A stretch of DNA of 64,000 nt, from NCBI GenBank assembly GCA_021324455.1, contig JAJPJA010000004.1, forward strand, positions 1-64,000, given 5' to 3'. Made by a program: the position numbers and the translations under genes. Source of the DNA: Pseudomonadota bacterium. GTDB lineage: Bacteria; Desulfobacterota; Binatia; Binatales; Binataceae. Of this stretch, positions 25,286-34,487 are shown piece by piece (within the stretch, counting starts at the first letter, position 1; every line of letters starts with the position of its first letter). The notes beneath the pieces were generated by a model. That model saw nothing but the letters and a program-made list of their open reading frames with translations, was not told where the DNA came from and did no database searches.

Positions 25286-27514
25286 ATGAGCACCTACTAC
25301 GAATCGATCCATCGCGGAAGCTCGCCCGGGGCGGGTTTTCAAATTGCGCTGGCCGGCGGGGTGAGCGCGGCCCTTCTGATCGCGATCGTGATCGCTGCGG
25401 TCAGACCCGAAGTGGCGGTGGCTGCCGGCGGTTTGATCGGGGCGGTATTGCTGCTGTGGCTGCTGCGCTGCTTCGCGGCGCATCCGATGTGGCTGGCGTT
25501 TCCGCTGATGCTGGTCGAGTTGCTCACCGCCGGATGGTTTCTGAACGGTTCGGCGCGAGCGATTTTTCACTATGGCCTGATCGCGTTACTGTGTCTGCCG
25601 CTGCTGCCCGGCGCGTGGCGCAACCGGACTTTCAGGAAGGACGGTTTCGGGCTGTACGTCATCCTGTTCGGATGGGCGGCGGTGAGCATCTCGTATTCGC
25701 TGGCGCCCGCGTTCTCCGCCGGGCGGCTGATCTGCGCCGTGCTCGTGTTTGTCGCCGTCAGTTGCGTCACCTGGCAGATTACCGATCCCGAACAGGTGCC
25801 CGCGATGCTCAAGCCGCTGATGCTGGCGTGCGGCGTGGTCGTTGCGCTGGTTGCGTTTTCGGCCATCGCGATGCCGCGCAGCTTTACCTGGATTGTTCCC
25901 GACGACACGATGGCGGAAAGCGCCGGCGACGTGGTGCGCTTCTGCGGCATTTTCAGCGGTCCCAACGACGTGGGCGAGATGATGCTGGTGACGGTCGGCG
26001 TCGGTGCCGTGCTGTGGCGCCAGGTCAGAGGCAAGTGGCGATTGATGCTGGCCGCAGTGATGCTGATGGCGCTGGGGGCGGCGGCGCTGGCCGATTCGCG
26101 CACGCCGTTCGTGGCGCTGCTTATCGGCGGCGCCTGCTACCTGGTATGGCGCTATCGCGGGCGCGCGATTTTCGTGCTGCTGTTCGCGGCCCTGCTGGCG
26201 ATGGCGGCCAACTCGCGGCTGGGCGGCGAGGAATATCTCTCGCGCGGCAACGTCAGCACGCTTACCGGCCGCACCGACGTATGGGAATTCGCCATCAGCC
26301 AGATCAAGGAGCGTCCGCTGCTCGGCTATGGCTACGAAGTCTCCGGAGCGATTCTGCAAAGCCGCTATTTTCCGGTGTGGTGGGGACCATGGGATGAAGG
26401 TCCGCACAGCTCATTGCATGACGGTTACATCGATCGCGCCGTAGGTTTGGGGCTTCCCGCGCTGCTGCTGTGGCTGTTCATCGTCCTGCGCCCGTGGTTC
26501 GCCCTGTTCAGACGCCGCGAGGATCGATGGGGCTTGAAGCCGGTGTTCTTCTGGATGGTGATCCCGATGCTGGTGCATAACGTGGCCGAGGTATCGATCT
26601 CGGATTTTACCGGGATGGTGGGACTGAGCTTCTTTCTGGTCTGGGCTATCGCGGAACGAGTCAGAGTGATCGAGCGCCAGCGCGAACGGCTCGAGCAGAT
26701 CAAGCAGCATTCCTCGCTCTCGCCGGCGGCGGCCGCGCTGACCGCAAGCCTGGCCCTGCTCATGCTGGCCGCAACGGCGCGGGCGCAATCGACTTATCAT
26801 TTCCCGACGCTGCCGCCGCATGCGAAGCTGCCCAGCGGCGCCGCCTGCGCAGCCGCGGCCAGCACCGGCAACGCGTGGGAACCGCGGCCCGACAACTATG
26901 CCGCCAATCACACCATGCCCACATTTGTGGAACTGATTGGGTTTCACCTCGCGCCGATTAAAGGCAACTTTGCGCCGATCTCGGATTTCGCGCGGGTCGA
27001 TGGCAGGTTCACCGGCACCACCGACCAGATTCTGCGCTGGGGCGCCTGCAAATGGGGTATCGACGAAGATGTCGTGCGCGCCCAGGCGGTCGTCGAATCG
27101 CATTGGCATCAGGACGACGTGGGCGACGCCAGCCACGACTGGTCCAGTTGTCCGCCGGGGCGCGGCTTTCCCGGGGCCTGGGACGGATCCACCTGTCAGC
27201 AAAGCTACGGCATCATGCAGGTCAAGTTCAGCAGTTTCGGCGGCTGGCCGCTGCCCAAAAACAGCACCGCCTTTAACGTGGATTTCAGGCTCGCCTATCA
27301 GCGCGCATGCATGAACGGCGACATCAATTATCTGGCTCAGCAAACCCCGGACGGCGATCACCCGCGCTATCCGTATGGCAACGTCGATCAGATGCTGTGG
27401 GGATGCATGGGCGATTGGTACTCCGGCAACTGGTACGACGCCGGCGCGATCAGATATGTCGCTGAAGTGAAAGAAGCGCTCGCCGGCCGGAAATGGGAGC
27501 GCTCGGGCTTTTAG
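25286..27514 (+). CDS. O-antigen ligase/Wzy-like polymerase fused to a lysozyme-like domain
   Basis: The 742-residue protein (ATG 25286; no good ribosome site) has an N-terminal half with about 12 membrane helices and the O-antigen-ligase family loop: GRTDVWEFAISQIKERPLLGYGYE, then HSSLHDGYIDRAVGLGLPALLLW. A further hydrophobic segment (about 476-498) ends in ATARAQS, like a signal-peptide cleavage site. Residues 501-742 are a separate domain with GTTDQILRWGACKWGIDED, a presumed catalytic Glu604 in AVVESHW, QQSYGIMQVKFSS (similar to the transglycosylase S-x-G-x-x-Q-V/I), YQRACMNGD and GDWYSGNWYDAGAIRYV. This domain is paralogous to the one in the Ig protein at 7553-9358. The frame is continuous, so this is a true fusion unless the reads were misassembled. 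Likely role: polymerise or ligate the polysaccharide while opening the wall. Confidence 0.8.
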   Translation: MSTYYESIHRGSSPGAGFQIALAGGVSAALLIAIVIAAVRPEVAVAAGGLIGAVLLLWLLRCFAAHPMWLAFPLMLVELLTAGWFLNGSARAIFHYGLIALLCLPLLPGAWRNRTFRKDGFGLYVILFGWAAVSISYSLAPAFSAGRLICAVLVFVAVSCVTWQITDPEQVPAMLKPLMLACGVVVALVAFSAIAMPRSFTWIVPDDTMAESAGDVVRFCGIFSGPNDVGEMMLVTVGVGAVLWRQVRGKWRLMLAAVMLMALGAAALADSRTPFVALLIGGACYLVWRYRGRAIFVLLFAALLAMAANSRLGGEEYLSRGNVSTLTGRTDVWEFAISQIKERPLLGYGYEVSGAILQSRYFPVWWGPWDEGPHSSLHDGYIDRAVGLGLPALLLWLFIVLRPWFALFRRREDRWGLKPVFFWMVIPMLVHNVAEVSISDFTGMVGLSFFLVWAIAERVRVIERQRERLEQIKQHSSLSPAAAALTASLALLMLAATARAQSTYHFPTLPPHAKLPSGAACAAAASTGNAWEPRPDNYAANHTMPTFVELIGFHLAPIKGNFAPISDFARVDGRFTGTTDQILRWGACKWGIDEDVVRAQAVVESHWHQDDVGDASHDWSSCPPGRGFPGAWDGSTCQQSYGIMQVKFSSFGGWPLPKNSTAFNVDFRLAYQRACMNGDINYLAQQTPDGDHPRYPYGNVDQMLWGCMGDWYSGNWYDAGAIRYVAEVKEALAGRKWERSGF

Positions 27515-27534
27515 CTGCCATGCGCTGCGTTCGA

Positions 27535-28074
27535 CTACTCGTTGATTCCCGCCGCCAGCGATGAGGCCTTCAGCGCCAGGCTCGAGGCCGCCGCGCAGTC
27601 GTCCTCCGCCAGGGCCCGGCGCGCGCGGCTGGCCAACTGTCTGGCGCGCTCGTAGTTTTCTCTTTGGGCTTTGGTCAAGGCGTGCGCGCGCGCCCGCGTC
27701 AACTCATCGCTGGTCCTGGCCAGAAGATTCAGCGCGCGCTGCCGGTCGCTGACGTCGCCGGCCAGGCTGAGATTTGCCTCGGGCGCCGGTGCGACCGCGG
27801 GAGCCGGCACCGGACGTTCGATTGCGACGCGCTCCACCCCCGCCGCTTCATCATGCGTTCCGGACGCAATCGAATCGCGCGGCGCCGCGCGCGTCTGTGC
27901 AACACGCGCGCGCTGTGAGCGGGTGTGCCGATAGCGGTAGGACGAACTGTAGGTGCGCCGGGAATTGGAATCGTCATTAATTAGCCAGGGCGGCCGGTAT
28001 GGGCCCATGTACTCGCAGGCGGAGAACAGGCAGAGCCAAACCACAGCCGCAACCCGCAAACCCCGCTTAGGCAT
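27535..28074 (-). CDS. Small lipoprotein with C-terminal helical region
   Basis: The ATG at 28074 is preferred (GGGAGA upstream), giving 179 residues; it overlaps the kinase stop by eight bases. The signal MPKRGLRVAAVVWLCLFSAC has a lipobox-like FSAC. After it comes a basic, low-complexity region (RRTYSSSYRYRHTRSQRARV), a Pro/Ala linker and a helical end (LLARTSDELTRARAHALTKAQRENYERARQLASRARRALAEDD) like a short TPR-type coiled segment. Function unknown; its overlap with the kinase suggests it is an accessory to that signalling system. Confidence 0.65.
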   Translation of the reverse strand: MPKRGLRVAAVVWLCLFSACEYMGPYRPPWLINDDSNSRRTYSSSYRYRHTRSQRARVAQTRAAPRDSIASGTHDEAAGVERVAIERPVPAPAVAPAPEANLSLAGDVSDRQRALNLLARTSDELTRARAHALTKAQRENYERARQLASRARRALAEDDCAAASSLALKASSLAAGINE

Positions 28075-29899
28075 GAAGCTCTCCCGCCGCCGCATCGGGG
28101 GCGTTGTCGCAGTGGTATTCGGGCGTCTGCCGGACAGGTATTGCGATGCGCACCATCGTGCCGTGATCCTTGCGCGAACTGATCTGCAGGGTTCCGCGAT
28201 GCAGGTCGATGATTCGCAGCGCCATCGACAGACCGATTCCGGCGCCCCCCGGTTTGGTCGTGAAACAGAAATCGAAGATGCTGCTCAGATGTTCGGCGTC
28301 AATGCCGCAGCCCTCGTCCGCCACCACGATCTCAACTCCGTCGGGTCCGGATAACTCCGTAAGGAGGCTGACCGTGCCTCCGTCGGGCATCGCCTCGACC
28401 GCGTTGCCGACGATATTGCTCAAGGCCTCGGCCAGCAGCGCGCGGTCGCCCTCGATCTCGGCCAGGGTTTCGTCCAAACGATACTCGGCGCGATGCTTGC
28501 CCGAGACATGGCGCACCGCGACCTCGCGCACCAGATCATTGATCGAAAAGCGGGTGGGCTCAATACGGTCGAGACGGATGAATCTCAGCAGCGAACTGAC
28601 GGTGCGCGTCATCCGCGCCAGTTCGCTGCGCAGCCCCTCGATTCTGCCATCCAGCGGTTTGCTTTCGCGCGCGTCATCGGCAAGCAGTTCCAGTTGAATT
28701 CCAATCGCGTGCAGCGGATTGCGCAGCTGATGGCCGATTCCGGACAGCAGCCGTCCCTGACGCGCCATCACGCGCGAGAAGTTCAGCGTGTCCTCGAGCT
28801 CCTCGATACAGGACACGTCGCGCAGCAGCAGCAGCGATCCCTGGTTGCCGCCGCCCAGATCCATCGCCAGCACCGAAACCAGGAACTGCGGCGAGCCGCG
28901 CCCGTTGAGTTCCATCCGTACATCGTGCAGATCGGTGCCCGCACGCACGGCCGTACCCGCCAGGCGCACCAGCGGATGGTCATGCCCCAGCAGCGCGGCG
29001 AGATCCTTCCCCAAGGTGACGCCGTCGGGCAGGCCCAAACGTCCCAGCGCTTCGGGATTGGCGAAAATCACCCGCTCCTGGGAGTTGAGCATCAGCACGG
29101 CGTCGTTGATGGAGCGAATCGCGGAGGTAAGCCGGTCGCGTTCGTGTTCCCACTGCTGGCGGTCGGCCATAATCCGGCGGGAGAGCAGGTTGAATTTGTC
29201 CGCCAGGGCGCCCAACTCGTCGCGCGATTCCACCTTGATATCGGTGCTGGTGCGCGCCACCGCCAACTGCTCCAGACCGGCGGTGAGTGCCGTGACCGAG
29301 CGCAGTACCGTGCCGACCATGATCGTACCGGCCACTGAACCGAGCACCAGCGCCACTCCGATCAGATACAGCCCGGTCATTATGGATCTGCGCACGCGCG
29401 CTGCGATCAGAGCGGTGGACAACTCGATTTTGATCGTGCCGGCGTACTCGCCGTTGATCTCGACCGCGCCGCTGGCCTTGTAGATCGAACCGGGCTGCAG
29501 GTTGAGAAACATCGAGAGCGTTTCCCACCATCCGCCTTCAGCCTGGAGCTGACTGATTGAAGGTACGTCGGTGGTTCGGCGGCCCTCCTGGGTTTCGGGC
29601 ACCGCGACAATGGCGACACCCTGGGGATCTTCGACGCGCACTGCGACAACCGCTTCGCCGAATGCGAGAACGGAGCTGAGAAAGCTGCGGAATTCGCGGT
29701 TATCACGCAGCGCGGCGAGATTGGCGGGTCGCGTCGCGCGCATCGCCTCGAAGGTCTGATGCACCAGCAGGTTGCCCAGCGAAGCCAGATGGTCCACCAT
29801 CGATTGCGTCGTCCGTCCGGTTTCGAGCAGACCGATGGCAAGTGTGGTTACCGCCAGCGGCACCATAAAGCCGATGGCTAACTTGGCTCTGAGGCCCAT
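28067..29899 (-). CDS. Membrane sensor histidine kinase (HAMP, PAS, HisKA, HATPase)
   Basis: The 610-residue protein has a first membrane helix at about 7-27, an extracytoplasmic sensor region of about 145 residues, a second helix (GLYLIGVALVLGSVAGTIMVG, about 178-198), a HAMP region with VESRDELGALADKFN, a PAS-like domain (INDAVLMLNSQERVIFANPEALGRLG) and a kinase core: H box SGIGHQLRNPLHAIGI, N box NIVGNAVEAMPDGG, G1 DEGCGI and G2 GAGIGLSMAL. The layout resembles NtrB/PrsK-type kinases that pair with sigma-54 regulators, and the partner gene begins 14 bases upstream. Confidence 0.9.
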   Translation of the reverse strand: MGLRAKLAIGFMVPLAVTTLAIGLLETGRTTQSMVDHLASLGNLLVHQTFEAMRATRPANLAALRDNREFRSFLSSVLAFGEAVVAVRVEDPQGVAIVAVPETQEGRRTTDVPSISQLQAEGGWWETLSMFLNLQPGSIYKASGAVEINGEYAGTIKIELSTALIAARVRRSIMTGLYLIGVALVLGSVAGTIMVGTVLRSVTALTAGLEQLAVARTSTDIKVESRDELGALADKFNLLSRRIMADRQQWEHERDRLTSAIRSINDAVLMLNSQERVIFANPEALGRLGLPDGVTLGKDLAALLGHDHPLVRLAGTAVRAGTDLHDVRMELNGRGSPQFLVSVLAMDLGGGNQGSLLLLRDVSCIEELEDTLNFSRVMARQGRLLSGIGHQLRNPLHAIGIQLELLADDARESKPLDGRIEGLRSELARMTRTVSSLLRFIRLDRIEPTRFSINDLVREVAVRHVSGKHRAEYRLDETLAEIEGDRALLAEALSNIVGNAVEAMPDGGTVSLLTELSGPDGVEIVVADEGCGIDAEHLSSIFDFCFTTKPGGAGIGLSMALRIIDLHRGTLQISSRKDHGTMVRIAIPVRQTPEYHCDNAPDAAAGELHA

Positions 29900-29913
29900 T
29901 TTTTCGGCTCCGG

Positions 29914-31281
29914 TTAGCGGCTACGGTCTCGTTGCGAACCCCGGGCGGCGCGATTGTGCGATAAACGATTGTAAAGCGTGCGCAGGCTTATACCCAAGGC
30001 TTTAGCCGCCCGTGTTTTGTTGCCTCTGAAGGCGAGAATCGTGCGGTTGATGAGGTCCTGTTCGACCTCTTCCAGCGGTGTGCCGACGCGCACCTGGAAG
30101 GACGTGCCGGTAAGCGGACGGTTCTGAAATTCGGGCGGAAGATCGGAGCGTTTCAAATACGGACCGGGACTGAGCGCAACCGCGCGCTGGATCACATTGC
30201 GCAACTGGCGTACGTTGCCCGGCCAACTGTACGACTGCAGCGCCACCATGCATTCTTCGTCGGTGCCGGTAATCGGGCGATGACTTTCGGCGGCGAAGCG
30301 TTGAATAAAAGCCTGGGTCAGGGGAATGATGTCCTCGGGCCGTTCGCGCAGGGGCGGCACCGTGATTACGAACACGCTCAGCCGGTAATAGAGATCCTGA
30401 CGCAGCTTGCCTTCGACGATTGCGCGGCCCAGGTCGGAGTTGCTGGCCGCCAGCACCCGCACGTCCAGCGCGATTTCGCGATGGCCGCCGACGCGGCGCA
30501 GTTTCCGGTCCTCCAGCACGCGCAGCAGCTTGGCCTGCAGCTCCGGGCGCATCTCGGTGAATTCATCGAGCAAAAGGGAGCCGCCATGCGCCAGCTCGAA
30601 ACATCCCTTGCGCGCTTCGTCGGCGCCGGTGAACGCGCCTTTCTCATGGCCGAACAGCTCGCTTTCGATCAGATTGGCCGGCAGCGCCGCGCAGTTGACG
30701 CCCAGGTATGGACCCTCGCCGCGCGGCGAGAGAGTGTGGATGGTGCGCGCCACCAGTTCCTTGCCGGTCCCGCTCTCGCCCATGATGATGACCGGGGCTT
30801 CGGTGGGTGCGACCTGACCGATCATCTCCATCACCTGGGCAATGGCGGGCGACTGGCCGATGATCGGGCCCTCTCCCAACTTTTGCCATGGGGTGCCGGC
30901 GGATTGGCCGGCAAGGCGCTCCTGCGTGCGCCGCAGCAGCATCCGCAGTTGGTTGGGCTCCACCGGTTTTTCCAAATAATCCTCGGCGCCCAGCTTGACC
31001 GCCCTGACCGCGTCGGAGATGCCGCCTTCGCCCGAGATGATAAAGGTGGGAATCGTAAGCTGGCGCGCGCGCATCTCGCTGAGCACGGCCAGACCGTCGG
31101 CCTTGGGCATCTTGATGTCGAGCAACAGGATATCGGGACGGTAGGTGTCAAGCATTTTGCAGGCTTGCAAACCGTCAACGGCTTCCGCCACTTCGAAACT
31201 CCAGCGCTGAAGCAGTTCCTTCAACAGCCCCCGCACCGAAGGGTCATCCTCGGCGATAAGGATCCGTTTACACTCGGCCAT
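29914..31281 (-). CDS. NtrC-family sigma-54-dependent response regulator
   Basis: The ATG at 31281 (AGGTG upstream) begins the receiver domain directly; an in-frame start at 31431 adds an unrelated 50-residue tail. The 455 residues comprise a receiver (RILIAEDDPSVR, phosphorylated Asp in RPDILLLDIKMP), an AAA+ domain with Walker A GESGTGKE, an intact sigma-54 loop (EKGAFTGADEAR), Walker B GGSLLLDEFTEM and WPGNVRQLRNV, and a Fis-type helix-turn-helix (NKTRAAKALGISLRTLYNRL). It should activate the sigma-54 promoter at 9835-9850 upstream of the EPS operon; that link is inference from co-location. Confidence 0.92.
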   Translation of the reverse strand: MAECKRILIAEDDPSVRGLLKELLQRWSFEVAEAVDGLQACKMLDTYRPDILLLDIKMPKADGLAVLSEMRARQLTIPTFIISGEGGISDAVRAVKLGAEDYLEKPVEPNQLRMLLRRTQERLAGQSAGTPWQKLGEGPIIGQSPAIAQVMEMIGQVAPTEAPVIIMGESGTGKELVARTIHTLSPRGEGPYLGVNCAALPANLIESELFGHEKGAFTGADEARKGCFELAHGGSLLLDEFTEMRPELQAKLLRVLEDRKLRRVGGHREIALDVRVLAASNSDLGRAIVEGKLRQDLYYRLSVFVITVPPLRERPEDIIPLTQAFIQRFAAESHRPITGTDEECMVALQSYSWPGNVRQLRNVIQRAVALSPGPYLKRSDLPPEFQNRPLTGTSFQVRVGTPLEEVEQDLINRTILAFRGNKTRAAKALGISLRTLYNRLSHNRAARGSQRDRSR

Positions 31282-31518
31282 AACACCTGCTGCAGCCAAC
31301 GCACCTCCATGAACGCCGGATTTGACAGGCGTCGCGGTGTCGGCAAGCGCTCGGGGATTGAGATGCCACGCAGTTTCAGCAAGCGATATGCCAGCCAGAT
31401 ATCGCCCGAAATCGGCGCGGGTCAGAAGCATCGATCGTTCTCGAACGTTCCCTTTCGTGTAAAAACTGCGGCTAAGAGGATCATACCATGCAACTTTTTC
31501 ACACCGTTTCCGATATCC

Positions 31519-32379
31519 TCAGCGGGAGCGCATTTGCCATTTGATTTGCGCAATTTCGTCTTTCAGCCGTTTGATGTAATCCTGCTGCTCCTGCAGATGT
31601 TTTTGAATCTGGAACGGGCTCGCATCAACCACGTCCTGATCGCTGTTGTTCGATTCCTGGCCGGCTGAATCGGGCGGCGCAGGCGCAGCCAAACACACGG
31701 CCACAGTGATTTCCTGTTCCTGGCATTTGCGCAATTGCGCGCGCTGCTTCAGCAGCCGCGTGATCTCGCGCCGCTGATCCGCGAGGGTTTTCTCGAAGTC
31801 GGCCTGCTGCTGTTCGAGGCTGGCCTGATGCTGCATGAGCTCGCGCGTACCCATCGCGCCGGCGCCGACCGCCGCGCCGCCCATCGCGCCTGTCGAACCG
31901 CCGGTCAGACCGCCCACCGTGGTGCCGGCGATGGCGCCGGCGCCCACCACCGCGGCCTCGTCCATCACATGTTCGCCGCCCCGCAGCGCGCATTGCACCG
32001 TGGGGTGATCTTCAAGTCTGACCGCCTCTCCGCTGACCGTGACTTCGGTGCCGACGTCATTCTGTTCGGATTTCATGTTAATCACCGCGTCGACGTCGTC
32101 GGGATAAATCTTGCGCGCGGCCTCCCGCAGATGCCTGCGGGCCTCCGATTGATCGGGGTCAACCGCGGCGTCGGCAAAGGGTTGCGTGAATTGCACCGGA
32201 CCCAAATCGGTGTAGCATTCGCCCGGCAGGTTGCGGTCGGTGACATAGATGTAGCGGTTGGCAGGGCGCGCGGCGCGCCCGGATGGGAGCTGCGCCGGCG
32301 TTGCGCTTTGCCTGGTCCCCGCGCAGCCCCACAAAACCGCCCCGAGCATTATCCACGGCATCACTCGCATCGGAATCAT
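31519..32379 (-). CDS. Glycine-zipper outer-membrane lipoprotein
   Basis: The 286-residue protein has a signal and lipobox (MLGAVLWGCAG, Cys about 19), a first domain with YIYVTDRNLPGECYTDLGPV and INMKSEQNDVGTEVTVSGEAV (fold similar to heavy-metal-binding YbjQ/RcnB-like small domains, uncertain), then a glycine-zipper (VVGAGAIAGTTVGGLTGGSTGAMGG, about 144-168) and a coiled coil rich in Q, E and R (about 180-215), plus a second coil at the C terminus. Glycine zippers insert in membranes. It is upstream of the response regulator on the same strand (237-base gap). Confidence 0.7.
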   Translation of the reverse strand: MIPMRVMPWIMLGAVLWGCAGTRQSATPAQLPSGRAARPANRYIYVTDRNLPGECYTDLGPVQFTQPFADAAVDPDQSEARRHLREAARKIYPDDVDAVINMKSEQNDVGTEVTVSGEAVRLEDHPTVQCALRGGEHVMDEAAVVGAGAIAGTTVGGLTGGSTGAMGGAAVGAGAMGTRELMQHQASLEQQQADFEKTLADQRREITRLLKQRAQLRKCQEQEITVAVCLAAPAPPDSAGQESNNSDQDVVDASPFQIQKHLQEQQDYIKRLKDEIAQIKWQMRSR

Positions 32380-32454
32380 CGTGACTGACGCTCCTGGTCA
32401 AAGAACTGCAGGCCGTCCTCCGGCAACCGTGTGACGTAAGCGCCGGCCCGCCTG

Positions 32455-32483
32455 TTGACATTGTGCACGCGCCCTACTGTGAT
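32455..32483 (+). promoter_or_regulatory. Candidate sigma-70-type promoter for the SDR gene
   Basis: TTGACA (32455-32460, perfect -35) is followed after 17 bases by TGTGAT (32478-32483; 4 of 6 matches). Transcription would begin about 35 bases before the GTG start at 32527, in the gap between divergent genes. Confidence 0.5.
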
Positions 32484-32526
32484 AATCGCGGTCGTTGGTC
32501 CGCCTGTTTGAGCGTACGGAGAAATT

Positions 32527-33255
32527 GTGCACGACACCATCGTATGGATCAGTGGAGCAACCGAGGGCATCGGGCTGGGGCTGGCCCGCAACGTGCCGTA
32601 TGCCGGCGCCCGCATCATCAACCTGTCGCGCCGCCAGCATCCCGATTACGAAACGGTGCGCTTCGATCTGGCCGAGCCCGATTCCTGGGATGTCGTCGCC
32701 GCCCATTTCATGAAGGAGCTGGGCGAATTCAAGGGTCAGCGCGCAATCTTCATCCACAATGCCTACATGGGAGCGGTGCAGGGCTTCGTCGGTGAAACCG
32801 ATCCGAAGTTATACCGAAGCGCGGTGACGGCCAACGTGGCGGCGCCGCTGATTGTGGGCGAAGCTTTCGTGCGCGCCTGCAGGCCGGGCTACGAATCGGG
32901 CCTGGTGATGATGACCTCGGCGGCGGCGCGCGTGCCGTGGGAGGGCGACGCGGTGTACTGCGCGGCCAAGGCGGCGGCGGAGCATTGGGTGCGCGTGGTG
33001 CGGCGCGAACGCCAACGCCGCGGCGCCGGTCCCTGGGTGGTCGCCGTCAGGCCGGGCTTCGTCGATACTCCCGCGGTGCATAGATCGATCAAGGTGGATC
33101 CCAGGCAATGGCCGCTGGCTCCCTTCGTCAAACGCGACCTGGAAGCCGGCAAGGCGTTCGATATCGACACCGCGGCGCGCAACATCTGGGGCGCGCTGCC
33201 GCCCGATCCGCAGAAATCCGTACTCTTGTTCGGCGAAATGGTAACCTACGACTGA
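32527..33255 (+). CDS. Short-chain dehydrogenase/reductase (SDR)
   Basis: The 242-residue protein (GTG start, GGAGA upstream) has the glycine motif ISGATEGIGLGLARN, a Ser in MMTSAAARVPW, YCAAKAA (Tyr-x3-Lys) and the RPGFVDTP segment after the active site; FIHNAYMGA replaces the usual NNAG. NAD(P)H-dependent oxidation or reduction of a hydroxy/keto group is expected; the substrate is unknown. It starts a co-directional set with an amidohydrolase and an LLM oxidoreductase. Confidence 0.83.
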   Translation: MHDTIVWISGATEGIGLGLARNVPYAGARIINLSRRQHPDYETVRFDLAEPDSWDVVAAHFMKELGEFKGQRAIFIHNAYMGAVQGFVGETDPKLYRSAVTANVAAPLIVGEAFVRACRPGYESGLVMMTSAAARVPWEGDAVYCAAKAAAEHWVRVVRRERQRRGAGPWVVAVRPGFVDTPAVHRSIKVDPRQWPLAPFVKRDLEAGKAFDIDTAARNIWGALPPDPQKSVLLFGEMVTYD

Positions 33256-33350
33256 TGCCCAGTTTCGAAAGCTGGTCTTTAATTCTGTCTGCTCGCGATG
33301 AGGATGCTGCCCGCGACCTGCGTTCGGCATCCGATAACAAGGCCACGGCA

Positions 33351-34478
33351 ATGGACTACAAGGTAATCGACGCTGACGGACACATCCTCGAACCTCCCGA
33401 TCTGTGGGAGAAATATATCGATCCGAAATACCGCGACATCTGCCCCAAACTGTTCATCCTGGACAACGGCGGCGAGATCATGCGGATCGAAGGCGAGGAA
33501 GGCCTCGACATCGGACGCGGCAAAAAGCCGGTCACCTTCGGCGTCACCGGGGCGTTCGGCGCGCGCGACGGTAGCGTGTCGCCGAAGATTCCTTACCTGC
33601 AGGGCAGGAAGGGCGGCTTCGATCCGCACGCGCGCATCCCGGATATGGACGCGGAAGGAATCGACGCCGCGTTTCTGTATCCGAGCCTCGCGCTGTTCCT
33701 GGGTGCCATCAGGGATCCGGACTTCGCCAGCGCCTGCTGCCGCGCTTACAATCGCTGGCTGGCTGATTATTGCGCGCCCTACAAGGATCGGCTGTTTGGT
33801 GCCGCGATGCTGCCGATGCAATCGATCGAGGGAGCTATCCGGGAGATGCGCTATGCGGCGCATGAATTGGGGTTCCGCACCGGTTTCGTCCGTCCCAATC
33901 CGTACAATGGCCGCGCGCTGCACGATCCCGATTACTACCCGCTATGGGAACAAGCCCAGGACATCGGCTTCGCGATCGGAATCCATGGCGGCTCGGAAAC
34001 CTCTCAGGAAACGCTCGCCATCAGCCGTTTCGCCAAACGGGGCGGCGCGGTGCGGCATGCCGTATCGCATACGTTCGAGATGATGGCGGCGGCCACCAGC
34101 ATGATCATGTGCGGGGTGTGCGATCGCTTCCCCAGGCTGCGGGTGGCGTTTTTGGAATCGGGCGGCGGATGGATGGCGGGATGGCTCGACCGGATGGACC
34201 GGCATTTCGACGACGTCGGCATGAACGACACCCGCCTGACCGTGCGTCCCAGCGAGATTTTCCATCGCCAATGCTTCATCTCGTTCGAGCCGGTGGAAAA
34301 AACGCTGCCGCTGCTGGCCGATTACCTGGGTCCGACCAACATTTTGTGGGCGACCGACTATCCGCATCTGGACGGATTTCCCGGCGCGGCCAACATGATC
34401 AAGGCGATGGGGATGCCGCCGTCAACGCTCGCAGGCATCCTCGCCGGCGGCGCCCGGCGCTTTTACGGTCTTGAGTAG
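33351..34478 (+). CDS. Amidohydrolase 2 family metal-dependent hydrolase
   Basis: 375 residues from ATG 33351 (a longer frame upstream lies inside the SDR gene). IDADGHILEPPDLW at the N terminus carries the D-x-D/H metal site of the LigW/ACMSD-like branch; AIGIHGG and FPRLRVAFLESGGGWMAGWLDRMDRH are metal/active-site His and Glu regions; WATDYPHLDG ends the barrel with its catalytic Asp. Members decarboxylate or hydrolyse aromatic and other acids. It is followed by an LLM oxidoreductase nine bases on. Confidence 0.87.
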   Translation: MDYKVIDADGHILEPPDLWEKYIDPKYRDICPKLFILDNGGEIMRIEGEEGLDIGRGKKPVTFGVTGAFGARDGSVSPKIPYLQGRKGGFDPHARIPDMDAEGIDAAFLYPSLALFLGAIRDPDFASACCRAYNRWLADYCAPYKDRLFGAAMLPMQSIEGAIREMRYAAHELGFRTGFVRPNPYNGRALHDPDYYPLWEQAQDIGFAIGIHGGSETSQETLAISRFAKRGGAVRHAVSHTFEMMAAATSMIMCGVCDRFPRLRVAFLESGGGWMAGWLDRMDRHFDDVGMNDTRLTVRPSEIFHRQCFISFEPVEKTLPLLADYLGPTNILWATDYPHLDGFPGAANMIKAMGMPPSTLAGILAGGARRFYGLE

Positions 34479-34487
34479 GGGCGCGGT

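Noticed and set aside
31282-31431. N-terminal 50-residue extension of the sigma-54 regulator
   Set aside because: It has no homology-like features; the receiver domain begins right at the ATG 31281, which has an AGGTG ribosome site.
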